A stretch of 64,000 bases of DNA from Pasteurella sp049941595 (GCA_049941595.1 JBNFNA010000001.1:1-64000); one strand, 5' to 3'; counted from the first letter of the stretch, positions 44,819 to 54,627 are shown. Notes: generated from the sequence alone by a model not told the origin. Made by a program: numbers and translations.

Positions 44819-45757
44819 TTAAGCTAATACTTCTTCAACTGCATTTAATGATGCAAGATCATTGACTGCAGCTGCTTGTAAATCTGCAACGATTCGTTTT
44901 GTTAAGCCAGTCAATACTTTGTTTGGACCAATTTCGACTAACACTTCTACGCCGTCTTTTGCCATTGCTTCTACGGTTTCAGTCCAACGTACTGGGCTGT
45001 AAAGTTGACGCACAAGTGCGGTACGAATTTCTGCACTTTCTGTTTCAGTTTTCACATCAACGTTATTGATAACCGCAGTGCTTGGTGCTTTAACTGCGAT
45101 ATTGTCTAAAGAAACCGCTAATTGATCTGCTGCTGGCTTCATTAATGCACAATGTGAAGGCACGCTCACTGCTAATGGCAATGCACGTTTTGCACCTGCT
45201 TCTTTACAGGCTACTGCTGCACGCTCAACCGCAGCTTTAGCACCTGCAATTACTACTTGACCCGGTGAGTTAAAGTTCACCGCAGAAACCACTTCGCCTT
45301 GTTCAGCATCGGCACAAGCTTTGATAATCGCTTCGTTATCTAAACCAATAATAGCATACATTGCACCTGTACCTTCTGGCACTGCTTGTTGCATTAATTT
45401 ACCACGTAATTCCACTAATTTAATCGCATCTTGGAAATCAAGCACGTCAGCACACACTAATGCAGAATACTCACCTAAACTGTGCCCTGCCATTACAGCG
45501 GGTTTCAATTGTGGGTATTTTTGTTGCCATACGCGATAAATTGCCACCGAAGCTGCTAAAAGCGCAGGCTGAGTTTGCCAAGTTTTATTTAATTCTTCCG
45601 CTGGGCCTTGTTGAACAAGTTGCCACAAGTCATAACCTAGTGCATCAGAGGCTTGTTTGAAGGTTTCTTCTACAATTGCATATTCAGTCGCTAATTCAGC
45701 AAGCATACCAACTGCTTGTGAGCCTTGACCTGGAAAAACCATTGCGAATTTTTTCAT
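44819..45757 (-). CDS. fabD: Malonyl-CoA:ACP transacylase FabD
   Basis: FabD loads malonate onto AcpP. It has FPGQGSQAVGM at the N-terminus, the nucleophile Ser in GHSLGEYSAL (about residues 91-100) and the catalytic His in VPSHCALM near 200. At 312 residues the length is normal. It follows fabH by 65 bases that contain a USS copy. Confidence 0.98.
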   Translation of the reverse strand: MKKFAMVFPGQGSQAVGMLAELATEYAIVEETFKQASDALGYDLWQLVQQGPAEELNKTWQTQPALLAASVAIYRVWQQKYPQLKPAVMAGHSLGEYSALVCADVLDFQDAIKLVELRGKLMQQAVPEGTGAMYAIIGLDNEAIIKACADAEQGEVVSAVNFNSPGQVVIAGAKAAVERAAVACKEAGAKRALPLAVSVPSHCALMKPAADQLAVSLDNIAVKAPSTAVINNVDVKTETESAEIRTALVRQLYSPVRWTETVEAMAKDGVEVLVEIGPNKVLTGLTKRIVADLQAAAVNDLASLNAVEEVLA

Positions 45758-45822
45758 CTTCTTTTCCTTATTCTTTAAAACTTTGTAAAAATCGACCGCA
45801 CTTTTATGGGTGAATTGCGTTA

Positions 45823-46776
45823 TTAAAACCTAACTAACGCCGATCCCCAAGTCAGACCACCACCAAATGCTTCTAATAACAGCAATTGTCCACGCTGAAT
45901 ACGTCCATCACGCACGGCTTCATCTAAGGCACTTGGAATACTTCCCGCAGAGGTATTGCCGTGGCGATCAAGTGTAACAACCACTTGCGACATATCCATA
46001 TCTAATTTTTTTGCTGTTGCTGAAATAATGCGTAAATTCGCTTGGTGAGGTACTAACCAATCAATATCTTTTTTATCTAACTGATTTGCTTCTAAAGTTT
46101 CCTCTACCACATTAGCAAGTTCACGCACCGCAATTTTGAAAGTAGCATTGCCTTGCATTTCAAGATAAGCTGGATCGCTTTCAATACCACGAGCTTGATT
46201 TGCGAGCGTTAATACTTCTGCACTTTCACCTGTTGCGTGTAAATGGGTCGAAATAATGCCCGGCTCATTGGTGCTTTCTAAAATCACCGCTCCTGCACCA
46301 TCACCAAATAAAATAATAGTGCCACGATCTTCCGGATTTAAAGCACGAGAGAAAAGATCCGCACCAATCACTAAAGCTTTTTTCACTTTGCCCGTGCGAA
46401 TAAATTGATCTGCAACGCTGAGTGCATAAACGAAGCCTGAGCAAGCTGCGGCAACGTCAAACGCAATCGCATCTTTAATCTCAAGCATTTTTTGAATCTG
46501 GCAAGCAGCACTTGGAAATGCGTGTGTTGAACTGGTCGTTGCAACTACGATCAAATCAATGTCGTTAACATCAATTGGTGACATTTCTAAGCATTTTTTC
46601 GCTGCTTCAAATCCCATCGTCGCCACAGTTTCGTTTGCATCGGCAATACGACGTTCTTTAATACCCGTACGCTCGGAAATCCATTCATCAGAGGTTTCCA
46701 CCATTTTTTCTAAATCCGCGTTGGTACGAATATTTTTTGGTAAATAACTACCTGTTGATAAGATTTTACTATACAT
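45823..46776 (-). CDS. fabH: 3-oxoacyl-ACP synthase III FabH
   Basis: FabH condenses acetyl-CoA with malonyl-ACP to start fatty-acid synthesis. The catalytic Cys lies in AAACSGFVYAL (near residue 112), His in PHQANLRI (near 244) and Asn in HGNTSAGS (near 274). At 317 residues the length is standard. It lies between plsX and fabD. Confidence 0.98.
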   Translation of the reverse strand: MYSKILSTGSYLPKNIRTNADLEKMVETSDEWISERTGIKERRIADANETVATMGFEAAKKCLEMSPIDVNDIDLIVVATTSSTHAFPSAACQIQKMLEIKDAIAFDVAAACSGFVYALSVADQFIRTGKVKKALVIGADLFSRALNPEDRGTIILFGDGAGAVILESTNEPGIISTHLHATGESAEVLTLANQARGIESDPAYLEMQGNATFKIAVRELANVVEETLEANQLDKKDIDWLVPHQANLRIISATAKKLDMDMSQVVVTLDRHGNTSAGSIPSALDEAVRDGRIQRGQLLLLEAFGGGLTWGSALVRF

Positions 46777-46851
46777 AATAAAGCTCGTTAAAACGGTAGC
46801 GAATTCGCTACTTTAAATTAATGATAAATTTTGTTTTATTGTATGACTGGT

Positions 46852-47874
46852 CTATTGATATTTTTCTAGACCCGCTAAAATTTTATTAGGAATTTGCTGA
46901 CGAACCTGAAATGCGGCATCAGCAATTGCGTAAGAAAACGCTTCAATATTTGCACTACCGTGGCTTTTTACCACAACAGAAGTCAATCCAATTAAAGATG
47001 CGCCATTGTATTCATCGGGATTAATACGCTTCAAGCGTAAATAACTGTCTTTAAAGATATGGGTTAGCAACCACGAAAAGACAGGTTTTAATAAACTATT
47101 TTTGGATTTTCCTTTTAATAGAGAAATCACATTTTTCGCAGCACCCTCTAAGGTTTTCAGTGCCACATTGCCGGCAAATCCATCGCTCACAATCACATCT
47201 GCTTTGCCGTTTAAAAGAAAGTTACCTTCAATAAAACCCACGTAATTAAGTGCGGTATCTTTTTCTAATAAGCTTGCAGCATCTCGAATTGACTTATGTC
47301 CTTTAATATCTTCACTACCAATATTTAAAAGTGCGATTCTAGGATAGACTAAATTCAGTATATTTTCAGCAAAAATAGCCCCCATTAACGCAAATTGATA
47401 GAGATTATCTGCATCACAATCAATGTTTGCGCCAAGATCCAACATCACACTTTTTTCTCCCTCAACCGTTGGAATCACTGAAATTAATGCTGGGCGTTGA
47501 ATGCCTTGCAAAGGCTGTAATAAGATCTTTGATAAGCCCATCAATGCCGCAGTATTCCCCCCACTTACACAACCTTGAGCATCGCCTTTTTGCACAGCTT
47601 CAATAGCAAGACGCATAGATGTGCCTTTACTATGACGCAAAGCATAAGAAATACCGTGTTGATTATCGATTGTACGTGAGCAATGACAGATCGTAAGACG
47701 TTCTTTGATTGAGTGAGGGGTGTTCTCTAATAGAGGTAGAATCTGCTGGCTATCGCCAAACAATAATAATGAAAGCATTGGATCTTTTTCCAACGCGATG
47801 AGGGATGCGGGGATAGTAATACGGGGACCAATGTCCCCGCCCATCACATCTAACGCAAGGGTTAGACGACTCAA
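46852..47874 (-). CDS. plsX: Phosphate acyltransferase PlsX
   Basis: PlsX makes acyl-phosphate from acyl-ACP for phospholipid synthesis. It shows LALDVMGGDIGP at the N-terminus, CVSGGNTAALM (about residue 95), SVIPT and DGFAGNVALKTLEG. The start is TTG (LSRLTLALDVMGGD reading) with AAGG seven bases upstream; no ATG lies before the conserved MGGD. The length of 340 residues is normal. It follows rpmF by 29 bases. Confidence 0.96.
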   Translation of the reverse strand: MSRLTLALDVMGGDIGPRITIPASLIALEKDPMLSLLLFGDSQQILPLLENTPHSIKERLTICHCSRTIDNQHGISYALRHSKGTSMRLAIEAVQKGDAQGCVSGGNTAALMGLSKILLQPLQGIQRPALISVIPTVEGEKSVMLDLGANIDCDADNLYQFALMGAIFAENILNLVYPRIALLNIGSEDIKGHKSIRDAASLLEKDTALNYVGFIEGNFLLNGKADVIVSDGFAGNVALKTLEGAAKNVISLLKGKSKNSLLKPVFSWLLTHIFKDSYLRLKRINPDEYNGASLIGLTSVVVKSHGSANIEAFSYAIADAAFQVRQQIPNKILAGLEKYQ

Positions 47875-47903
47875 GTGATTACCTTTTCTAAAGAATTTAG
47901 AAA

Positions 47904-48074
47904 TTATTTGTTAATCACTTTACGACCACGATAGTAACCGTCAGCAGTTACATGGTGACGTAAATGGGTTTCACCAGTCGCTTTCTCAATTGATACAGCA
48001 GCGGTGGTTAGAGCATCGTGTGAACGACGCATATCACGACGTGAACGAGATTTTTTGTTTTGTTGAACAGCCAT
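47904..48074 (-). CDS. rpmF: 50S ribosomal protein L32
   Basis: The 56-residue basic protein begins MAVQQNKKSRSRRDMRRSHD and ends GYYRGRKVINK, matching L32. It is encoded between yceD and plsX, the conserved position in gamma-proteobacteria, 17 bases after yceD. Confidence 0.98.
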   Translation of the reverse strand: MAVQQNKKSRSRRDMRRSHDALTTAAVSIEKATGETHLRHHVTADGYYRGRKVINK

Positions 48075-48091
48075 TGGCTATACTCCTAAAT

Positions 48092-48616
48092 TTACTTTTG
48101 CTTTAAACTAGCTAATACAGCGAACGGGTTCGGTTTTTTTGCCAGCTCTTCGGGCAATTCGCCAAAAACCTGTTCAGCCACGGACACTTCACAGTGTTCA
48201 GATGAATGCAATGGCACGATTGGTAGACTTAAAATTAATTCGTCTTCGATCGTTCCAAGTAAATCTATTTCACCAAACTCATTGAATTCGATTGGCTCAT
48301 AAATTTCTGGCAATACATCGGCTTGATCCAAATTAGCCACAGGACTATAACAGAATGTACAATCAAGGGTTTGTACGAAAGGTTGACCACAACGCTGACA
48401 AATTAATTCAACATCAACAGTGGCTTGACCCTTCATTACTACTAATTTTTGTGGATCAATAAAAAACGATAATCTAACCTGTGCATCGCTGAGCACTTTA
48501 CTCACTGACTCAGCAAGACGTTCAAGCTGATTGGTCACATAATAGCCATCATAGTCCAATCTGCGTTGCGCATCTTTAACTGGGTCAACAGTTAGGGGTA
48601 ATTTTACCTTTTGCAT
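48092..48616 (-). CDS. yceD: YceD, DUF177 family 23S rRNA accumulation protein
   Basis: The 174-residue protein has the DUF177 pattern: an N-terminal DPVKDAQRRLDYDG, a paired-cysteine element (CQRC and CTFC, about residues 74-89) and acidic C-terminal motifs (DLLGTIEDELILSLPIVPLH). YceD affects 23S rRNA accumulation in bacteria and plants. It is the first gene of the yceD-rpmF-plsX-fabHDG run. No ribosome binding site lies at the usual distance. Confidence 0.94.
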   Translation of the reverse strand: MQKVKLPLTVDPVKDAQRRLDYDGYYVTNQLERLAESVSKVLSDAQVRLSFFIDPQKLVVMKGQATVDVELICQRCGQPFVQTLDCTFCYSPVANLDQADVLPEIYEPIEFNEFGEIDLLGTIEDELILSLPIVPLHSSEHCEVSVAEQVFGELPEELAKKPNPFAVLASLKQK

Positions 48617-48625
48617 AGGGCGTGA

Positions 48626-48654
48626 ATATTACCTTTTGGGAATAAAATAGTCAA
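48626..48654 (-). promoter_or_regulatory. Possible promoter of the yceD-rpmF-fab operon
   Basis: On the minus strand TTGACT (48649-48654) is followed after 17 bases by TAATAT (48626-48631). Transcription would begin about three bases before the yceD ATG, implying an almost leaderless message. Confidence 0.45.
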
Positions 48655-48914
48655 AGGAAATTATCATTTTTACAGGAATTCCCTTCAAACCACCAGAAAC
48701 CCTCTCTTTTTACAAGGATTTTCTCTGATATTATCGCCACTTATCGCTGAAAAAAGAAGCAAATTTGCGAATAAAACAACAAAGTGCGGTGAGATTTTAT
48801 CATTTTTTTCAAGAACAGTTCACAAATCACACACTATATACTTTACAGCCTTGTTTTTTTGATTTATTAATAAAGTTCTTTTACCCATAAATAACCCATA
48901 ACAGAGGAAGGACT

Positions 48915-50561
48915 ATGGCAAACACAATGAAAAAAACATTCCTTAGCGTGGCATTAACAAGCGCATTAACTCTGCTTGCAACACAAGCACTTGCAGCAAG
49001 TGTACCAGCTGGCACTGAATTAGCCGCAAAACAAGAATTACGCTGGAATATTGGTTCAAACCCAACATCATTAGACCCACATAAAATTGAGGGTACACCA
49101 GAAGGTTTCGCTTCTCGTCAATTATTTGAAACGCTCGTAATTTCTGATGCAGAAGGCCACATCATTCCGGGTGCGGCAGTCAAATGGGAACATAGTCCAG
49201 ATTTCAAAAAATGGACATTCCATCTTCGTCCTGAAGCAAAATGGTCAAACGGTGAACCAGTTACCGCTGAAGACTTCGTATTCTCTTTCCAGCGTTTAGC
49301 AGATCCGAAAACAGCTTCACCTTATTCAAGCTATTTAAAATATTTGAAACTTCTCAATGCTGAAGAAGTGGTTGCGGGTAAAAAGCCTGTGACAGAACTT
49401 GGTGTAAAAGCACTTGATTCTCACACATTAGAATTAACTTTATCTGCAAGTGTACCTTACGCTGATAAATTAAGTGAACATTATGTACTAGCACCAGTAA
49501 ACAAAAAATTGGTTGAACAATTTGGTGATAAATGGACTGATGTGAAAAACATCGTAGGTAACGGTGCATTTAAAGTAGCAAACTGGACCATTAACGAAAA
49601 ATTAGAGTTAGTGCCAAATGCGCATTACTGGGATCACGCAAAAACCGTACTAACTAACGTAACCTTATACCCAATTGAATCAGAAAATACCGACGTAGCA
49701 CGCTACCGTGCAGGTGATTTAGATATCACTAACCACGCATTACCAGTTGAGTTATTCACTAAACTCAAAAAAGAATATCCAAACGAAGTGTATACACCAT
49801 CTTCACTTTGTACTTACTTATATGAAATCAACCATAAGAAAGCACCATTTGATGATGTTCGTGTAAGAAAAGCACTTGCGATGTCAATGGATCGCGACAT
49901 CATCACAAGTAAAGTAACCGCACAAGGTCAAACGCCTGCATATAGCTTCACTCCGCCATACATTAATGGTGGTGAGAAAATTGCTAAGCCTGATTGGGCG
50001 GAATTATCTCAAGCAGATCGCAACAAAAAAGCAATTGAATTGTTGAAAGAAGCGGGCTTCGATAAGAGCAACCCATTGAATTTCACCTTGTTATACAACA
50101 CCTCTGAAAACCATAAGAAAATTGCACTTGCAGCAAGTTCTTTATGGCAGAAAAACTTAGGTGGTGCAGTGAAAGTGTCATTAGAAAACCAAGAGTGGAA
50201 AACTTACTTAGATACACGTCACCAAGGTAACTATCAAGTCACTCGTGCGGGTTGGTGTGCTGACTATAACGAAGCAAGTACCTTCTTGAACTACTTCTTA
50301 TCAACCAGTAGTAACAACACTGCCTTCTATAAGAGCGCAGAATTTGACAAACTGCTTTCTGAAACTTACTTAGCAGAAACTGACGAAAAACGTGCGGAAA
50401 TTTATGCGAAGTTAGAAGCACAATTAGCAGCGGATGCCGCGTTGGTGCCAATGTACTACTACGTTGACCCACGTATGGTTAAACCTTATGTGAAAGGTTT
50501 CCCAATCAACCACCCAGGTAAAAACTTCTACTTAAAAGATGTTTATTTAATTAAACATTAA
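48915..50561 (+). CDS. oppA: Oligopeptide-binding protein OppA
   Basis: OppA is the periplasmic receptor of the Opp ABC importer. It has a Sec signal (MKKTFLSVALTSALTLLATQ, then ALA at the cleavage site). The SBP_bac_5 signatures follow: LRWNIGSNPTSLDPHKIEGTPE, the RPEAKWSNGEPVTAEDFVFSFQRL region and GWCADYNEAS. At 548 residues the length is typical. A GAGGAAGG ribosome binding site precedes the ATG. It is first in oppABCDF and is followed by an inverted USS hairpin that may raise OppA above the other subunits. Confidence 0.97.
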   Translation: MANTMKKTFLSVALTSALTLLATQALAASVPAGTELAAKQELRWNIGSNPTSLDPHKIEGTPEGFASRQLFETLVISDAEGHIIPGAAVKWEHSPDFKKWTFHLRPEAKWSNGEPVTAEDFVFSFQRLADPKTASPYSSYLKYLKLLNAEEVVAGKKPVTELGVKALDSHTLELTLSASVPYADKLSEHYVLAPVNKKLVEQFGDKWTDVKNIVGNGAFKVANWTINEKLELVPNAHYWDHAKTVLTNVTLYPIESENTDVARYRAGDLDITNHALPVELFTKLKKEYPNEVYTPSSLCTYLYEINHKKAPFDDVRVRKALAMSMDRDIITSKVTAQGQTPAYSFTPPYINGGEKIAKPDWAELSQADRNKKAIELLKEAGFDKSNPLNFTLLYNTSENHKKIALAASSLWQKNLGGAVKVSLENQEWKTYLDTRHQGNYQVTRAGWCADYNEASTFLNYFLSTSSNNTAFYKSAEFDKLLSETYLAETDEKRAEIYAKLEAQLAADAALVPMYYYVDPRMVKPYVKGFPINHPGKNFYLKDVYLIKH

Positions 50562-50577
50562 TTTTTATACTTTAATT

Positions 50578-50612
50578 AGTGCGGTCAAAACTTAGCAAAA
50601 ACCGACCGCACT
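50578..50612 (+). terminator. Inverted USS hairpin between oppA and oppB
   Basis: AGTGCGGTC (50578-50586) and GACCGCACT (50604-50612) form a 9-bp stem, followed by TTTTCTTATTTTC. It lies 16 bases after oppA and 45 before oppB, inside the operon, so it is more likely an attenuator or an mRNA stabiliser than a full stop. Confidence 0.55.
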
Positions 50613-50657
50613 TTTCTTATTTTCGCAGCTTGCGATGTTTGGATTGGATTATCTTGT

Positions 50658-51578
50658 ATGTTTAAATTAATTCTCCGTCGTCTTTTACAGGCAATTCCAA
50701 CGCTTTTTATTCTAATTACTATCTCATTCTTTATGATGCGGTTGGCTCCGGGTAGCCCATTTACTAGTGAGAAAAACTACCCACCCGAAGTGATTGCCAA
50801 TATTGAAGCCAAATATCACTTAAATGAGCCTCTCTATAAACAATACATTATTTATTTGAAAGACCTCGCTCACGGTGATTTTGGTCCGTCTTTTAAATAT
50901 AAAGACTACACAGTAAATCAACTTGTTTCCGCAGCTTTCCCTGTTTCTTTTAAATTAGGGATTTCTGCCTTTTTAATCGCTCTTACACTAGGGGTTAGTG
51001 CTGGCACTATAGCCGCACTCAATCAAAATAAGTGGCTCGATTACTTCATAATGACTTTTGCGATGACGGGGGTGGTTATTCCAAGCTTCGTTGTTGCACC
51101 GTTACTTGTATTGGTGTTTTCCATCTCATTGCAATGGCTACCCTCAGGGGGCTGGGAAGGCGGTGCCTTTAAGTTTATGTTAATGCCAATGATTGCACTT
51201 TGTTTATCTTACATTGCAAGTATTGCGCGTATTACACGAGGCTCAATGATTGAAGTGCTACATTCCAACTTTATTCGAACTGCAAAAGCCAAAGGCTTAC
51301 CAATGCGCCGTATCTTATTGAAACACGCATTACGCCCTGCACTATTGCCTGTCATTTCTTATATGGGACCTGCATTCGTGGGGATCATAACAGGTTCGAT
51401 GGTGATTGAAAGTATTTTTGGTATTCCCGGCATTGGACAACTTTTCGTGAATGGTGCGTTGAATCGTGACTACTCATTGGTATTAAGTTTAACCATTTTA
51501 GTCGGTGCATTAACGATAGCCTTCAATGCCATCGTTGATATTTTATACGCCGTTATTGATCCAAAAATCCGTTATTAA
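50658..51578 (+). CDS. oppB: Oligopeptide permease OppB
   Basis: OppB is one of the two membrane subunits. At 306 residues it has six hydrophobic segments, the MMRLAPGSPF element after the first, and the EAA loop (IRTAKAKGLPMRRILLKHAL) that contacts the ATPases. It ends 27 bases before the oppC start. Confidence 0.97.
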   Translation: MFKLILRRLLQAIPTLFILITISFFMMRLAPGSPFTSEKNYPPEVIANIEAKYHLNEPLYKQYIIYLKDLAHGDFGPSFKYKDYTVNQLVSAAFPVSFKLGISAFLIALTLGVSAGTIAALNQNKWLDYFIMTFAMTGVVIPSFVVAPLLVLVFSISLQWLPSGGWEGGAFKFMLMPMIALCLSYIASIARITRGSMIEVLHSNFIRTAKAKGLPMRRILLKHALRPALLPVISYMGPAFVGIITGSMVIESIFGIPGIGQLFVNGALNRDYSLVLSLTILVGALTIAFNAIVDILYAVIDPKIRY

Positions 51579-51605
51579 TTTGCAGTTTTGACAGGAATTA
51601 CAATA

Positions 51606-52517
51606 ATGTTAAACAATAAAAAAGATACTGAGCTACTTGAAGCGGTAACCGAAAAATTGGATACCATTGAAGGCCGTAGTTTATGGCAAGATGCTCGCCG
51701 TCGCTTTTTCCATAATAAAGCGGCATTAGCAAGTTTATTTATTCTCTTTTGTATCAGCCTTTTCGTAATTTTTGCACCAATGCTGGTGCCTTACCCTTAC
51801 GATGAATTAGACTTTAGCGCAATTTCAACCGCACCAGAGTGGGAAACAATGCACTATTTTGGGACTGATGCCTCGGGGCGTGACTTACTCGTGCGTGTGG
51901 CAATTGGTGGACGCATTTCATTATTAGTGGGCATTGCAGGGGCATTGATCGCCGTTTTAGTCGGTACATTATATGGGGCAACTTCTGGCTATATTGGCGG
52001 CAAAGTAGATACCTTTATGATGCGCTTCCTTGAGATCCTCAACTCATTCCCATTTATGTTCTTCGTTATCTTGTTGGTCACCTTTTTCGGTCGCAATATT
52101 TTCCTCATTTTCGTGGCGATTGGAATGGTGTCTTGGCTTGATATGGCAAGGATTGTACGTGGTCAAACATTAAGCTTAAAACAAAAAGAATTCATCGAAG
52201 CCGCTATCGTGTGCGGTGTTTCTTCTCGCCAAATTGTCTGGCGCCATATCGTGCCGAACGTGCTTGGTGTGGTGGTCGTTTATGCTTCATTACTTGTACC
52301 AGGTATGATCTTATTTGAATCATTCTTAAGTTTCTTAGGGTTAGGTACACAAGAGCCACTCAGTAGCTGGGGCGGATTATTAAATGACGGTGCAAAATCA
52401 ATGGAAGCCGCACCTTGGTTATTGGTTTTCCCTGCCCTATTCTTAGTGATTACACTATTTTGTTTTAACTTTATCGGTGACGGTTTGCGTGATGCGCTAG
52501 ACCCGAAAGATCGCTAA
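51606..52517 (+). CDS. oppC: Oligopeptide permease OppC
   Basis: OppC is the second membrane subunit. It has an N-terminal cytoplasmic segment, six membrane segments, FGTDASGRDLLVRVAIGGRISL near residue 90 and the EAA loop (FIEAAIVCGVSSRQIVWRHI). The ATG at 51606 has AGGA nine bases upstream, giving 303 residues. A TTG 18 bases earlier has none. Confidence 0.96.
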   Translation: MLNNKKDTELLEAVTEKLDTIEGRSLWQDARRRFFHNKAALASLFILFCISLFVIFAPMLVPYPYDELDFSAISTAPEWETMHYFGTDASGRDLLVRVAIGGRISLLVGIAGALIAVLVGTLYGATSGYIGGKVDTFMMRFLEILNSFPFMFFVILLVTFFGRNIFLIFVAIGMVSWLDMARIVRGQTLSLKQKEFIEAAIVCGVSSRQIVWRHIVPNVLGVVVVYASLLVPGMILFESFLSFLGLGTQEPLSSWGGLLNDGAKSMEAAPWLLVFPALFLVITLFCFNFIGDGLRDALDPKDR

Positions 52518-52538
52518 TACAAGCTCTTGGAGAGAAAA

Positions 52539-53528
52539 ATGACAACAAATGACTTACTACTCGATGTTCAAGACTTGCGTGTTACTTTTAAAACCCCAGA
52601 TGGCTATGTAACTGCGGTCAATAATTTAACCTTTTCATTAAAGGCGGGCGAAACTTTAGGGATTGTAGGTGAATCAGGCTCCGGCAAATCGCAAACCGCA
52701 TTCGCTTTAATGGGCTTACTTGCAGATAACGGTCGCATTGCAGGCTCAGCAAAATTCAATGGTCAAGAAATCTTAAATTTACCAGAAGCACAACTTAACC
52801 GCTTACGTGCAGAACAAATTGCGATGATCTTTCAAGATCCAATGACCTCGCTTAACCCTTATATGAAAATTGGCGAACAGTTAATGGAAGTGCTAATTTT
52901 ACATAAAGGAATGGATCGCAAAACGGCGTTTGAAGAATCCGTGCGTATGCTTGATGCAGTAAAAATGCCTGAATCTCGCAAACGAATGAATATGTATCCA
53001 CACGAATTTTCAGGTGGTATGCGCCAACGTGTAATGATTGCAATGGCATTGCTTTGCCGCCCGAAATTATTAATTGCGGACGAACCAACGACTGCGTTAG
53101 ACGTAACAGTTCAAGCGCAAATTATGACCTTATTGAATGAACTAAAACGTGAATTTAATACTGCGATTATTATGATTACTCACGACCTTGGCGTAGTGGC
53201 AGGAATTTGCGATAACGTATTGGTTATGTACGCAGGTCGTACAATGGAATACGGCACTGCAGAGCAAATTTTCTATACGCCAAGTCACCCGTATTCAATG
53301 GGCTTAATTGGTGCAGTACCACGTGTTGACGGACAAGAAGAAGAGTTGATTACCATTCCAGGTAATCCACCGAACTTATTACATTTGCCAAGTGGCTGTC
53401 CGTTCCAACCACGTTGTGTTCACGCAACTGAACGCTGCTTAAAAGCACCAAGTTTAGATTTATTACCGGATCAACGTTTACGCGCGTGCTTTGTCCCTGC
53501 GGAGCAATTAATAAGAGGTAACGCATAA
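52539..53528 (+). CDS. oppD: Oligopeptide transport ATPase OppD
   Basis: OppD is one of two ABC ATPases. It has Walker A GESGSGKSQ (about residues 43-51), the Q-loop (MIFQDPMTSLNP), the signature FSGGMRQRV and Walker B LLIADEPTTALD. The C-terminal oligopeptide extension carries the Cys set (CPFQPRCVHATERC) typical of the iron-sulfur-like site. GGAG lies before the ATG. Its stop overlaps the oppF start by one base. Confidence 0.97.
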   Translation: MTTNDLLLDVQDLRVTFKTPDGYVTAVNNLTFSLKAGETLGIVGESGSGKSQTAFALMGLLADNGRIAGSAKFNGQEILNLPEAQLNRLRAEQIAMIFQDPMTSLNPYMKIGEQLMEVLILHKGMDRKTAFEESVRMLDAVKMPESRKRMNMYPHEFSGGMRQRVMIAMALLCRPKLLIADEPTTALDVTVQAQIMTLLNELKREFNTAIIMITHDLGVVAGICDNVLVMYAGRTMEYGTAEQIFYTPSHPYSMGLIGAVPRVDGQEEELITIPGNPPNLLHLPSGCPFQPRCVHATERCLKAPSLDLLPDQRLRACFVPAEQLIRGNA

Positions 53529-54517
53529 TGAACGCAGAAAAAAAAGTGATTCTCCAAGTCAGAGATTTAAGCGTACATTTTAAAATTAAAGATACAAAAT
53601 CGTTGCTGTTCAGCAAACATCAAACCTTAAAAGCGGTAAACAATGTGTCTTTTGATTTGTATGAAGGGGAAACCTTAGGCGTGGTCGGTGAATCTGGCTG
53701 TGGTAAATCCACGCTTGCCCGTGCCATTACAGGCTTAGTAAGTAGCTCCGGTGGAAATATTCTGTGGTTAGGCAAAGACTTAACCCAGCAAAGTACGAAA
53801 GAATGGAAAAATGTGCGCAGTGATATTCAAATGATCTTCCAAGATCCGCTCGCATCACTTAACCCACGTATGACCATTGGTAGCATTATTGCCGAGCCAC
53901 TGAAAATTTATCAACCGCACTTAACTAATGAAGAAGTGAAAGAGAAAGTGCGTGCAATGATGATGAAAGTGGGTTTATTGCCAAACTTGATCAACCGCTA
54001 CCCGCACGAGTTCTCTGGTGGTCAATGTCAACGTATTGGGATTGCACGTGCATTAATCGTTGAACCTAAATTGATTATTTGTGATGAACCTGTTTCTGCA
54101 TTGGACGTATCAATTCAAGCACAAGTCGTGAACTTGCTGAAATCATTACAGCGTGAAATGGGCTTATCATTGATTTTCATTGCCCACGATCTTGCGGTAG
54201 TTAAACATATTTCCGATCGTGTATTGGTAATGTATTTAGGCAATGCGGTTGAGTTAGGTGATTATGAACAGGTGTATCACGACACCAAACACCCATACAC
54301 AAAAGCCTTGATGTCTGCGGTGCCAATTCCAGATCCAAAATTGGAACGCAATAAACAAATCCAATTGCTTGAAGGCGACCTTCCTTCACCAATTAATCCA
54401 CCATCAGGTTGTGTATTTAGAACTCGCTGCCCACTTGCAGATCAACACTGCATTGCAGATAAACCACGGTTAAAAGGACAAGACAACCATTTTGTTGCTT
54501 GTTTTAAAGCAGACTAA
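53528..54517 (+). CDS. oppF: Oligopeptide transport ATPase OppF
   Basis: OppF pairs with OppD. Walker A is GESGCGKST (near residue 56), the signature is FSGGQCQRIG, and Walker B is LIICDEPVSALD. The C-terminal CVFRTRCPLADQHC element matches the family. At 329 residues the length is normal. It ends the operon, followed by a USS hairpin terminator. Confidence 0.97.
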   Translation: MNAEKKVILQVRDLSVHFKIKDTKSLLFSKHQTLKAVNNVSFDLYEGETLGVVGESGCGKSTLARAITGLVSSSGGNILWLGKDLTQQSTKEWKNVRSDIQMIFQDPLASLNPRMTIGSIIAEPLKIYQPHLTNEEVKEKVRAMMMKVGLLPNLINRYPHEFSGGQCQRIGIARALIVEPKLIICDEPVSALDVSIQAQVVNLLKSLQREMGLSLIFIAHDLAVVKHISDRVLVMYLGNAVELGDYEQVYHDTKHPYTKALMSAVPIPDPKLERNKQIQLLEGDLPSPINPPSGCVFRTRCPLADQHCIADKPRLKGQDNHFVACFKAD

Positions 54518-54527
54518 CCCAACAACT

Positions 54528-54552
54528 AAACCGCACTAAAAAAGTGCGGTTT
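54528..54552 (+). terminator. USS hairpin terminator of the opp operon
   Basis: AAACCGCACT (54528-54537) and AGTGCGGTTT (54543-54552) form a 10-bp stem with a five-A loop, followed by GTTTTTTG. It lies 10 bases after oppF. Confidence 0.85.
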
Positions 54553-54627
54553 GTTTTTTGCGAGTTTTGAATGTAAAACTTCAGCAAAATTGACCGCACT
54601 TTATGTTCCCAGTGTGAGAGAAATTAC

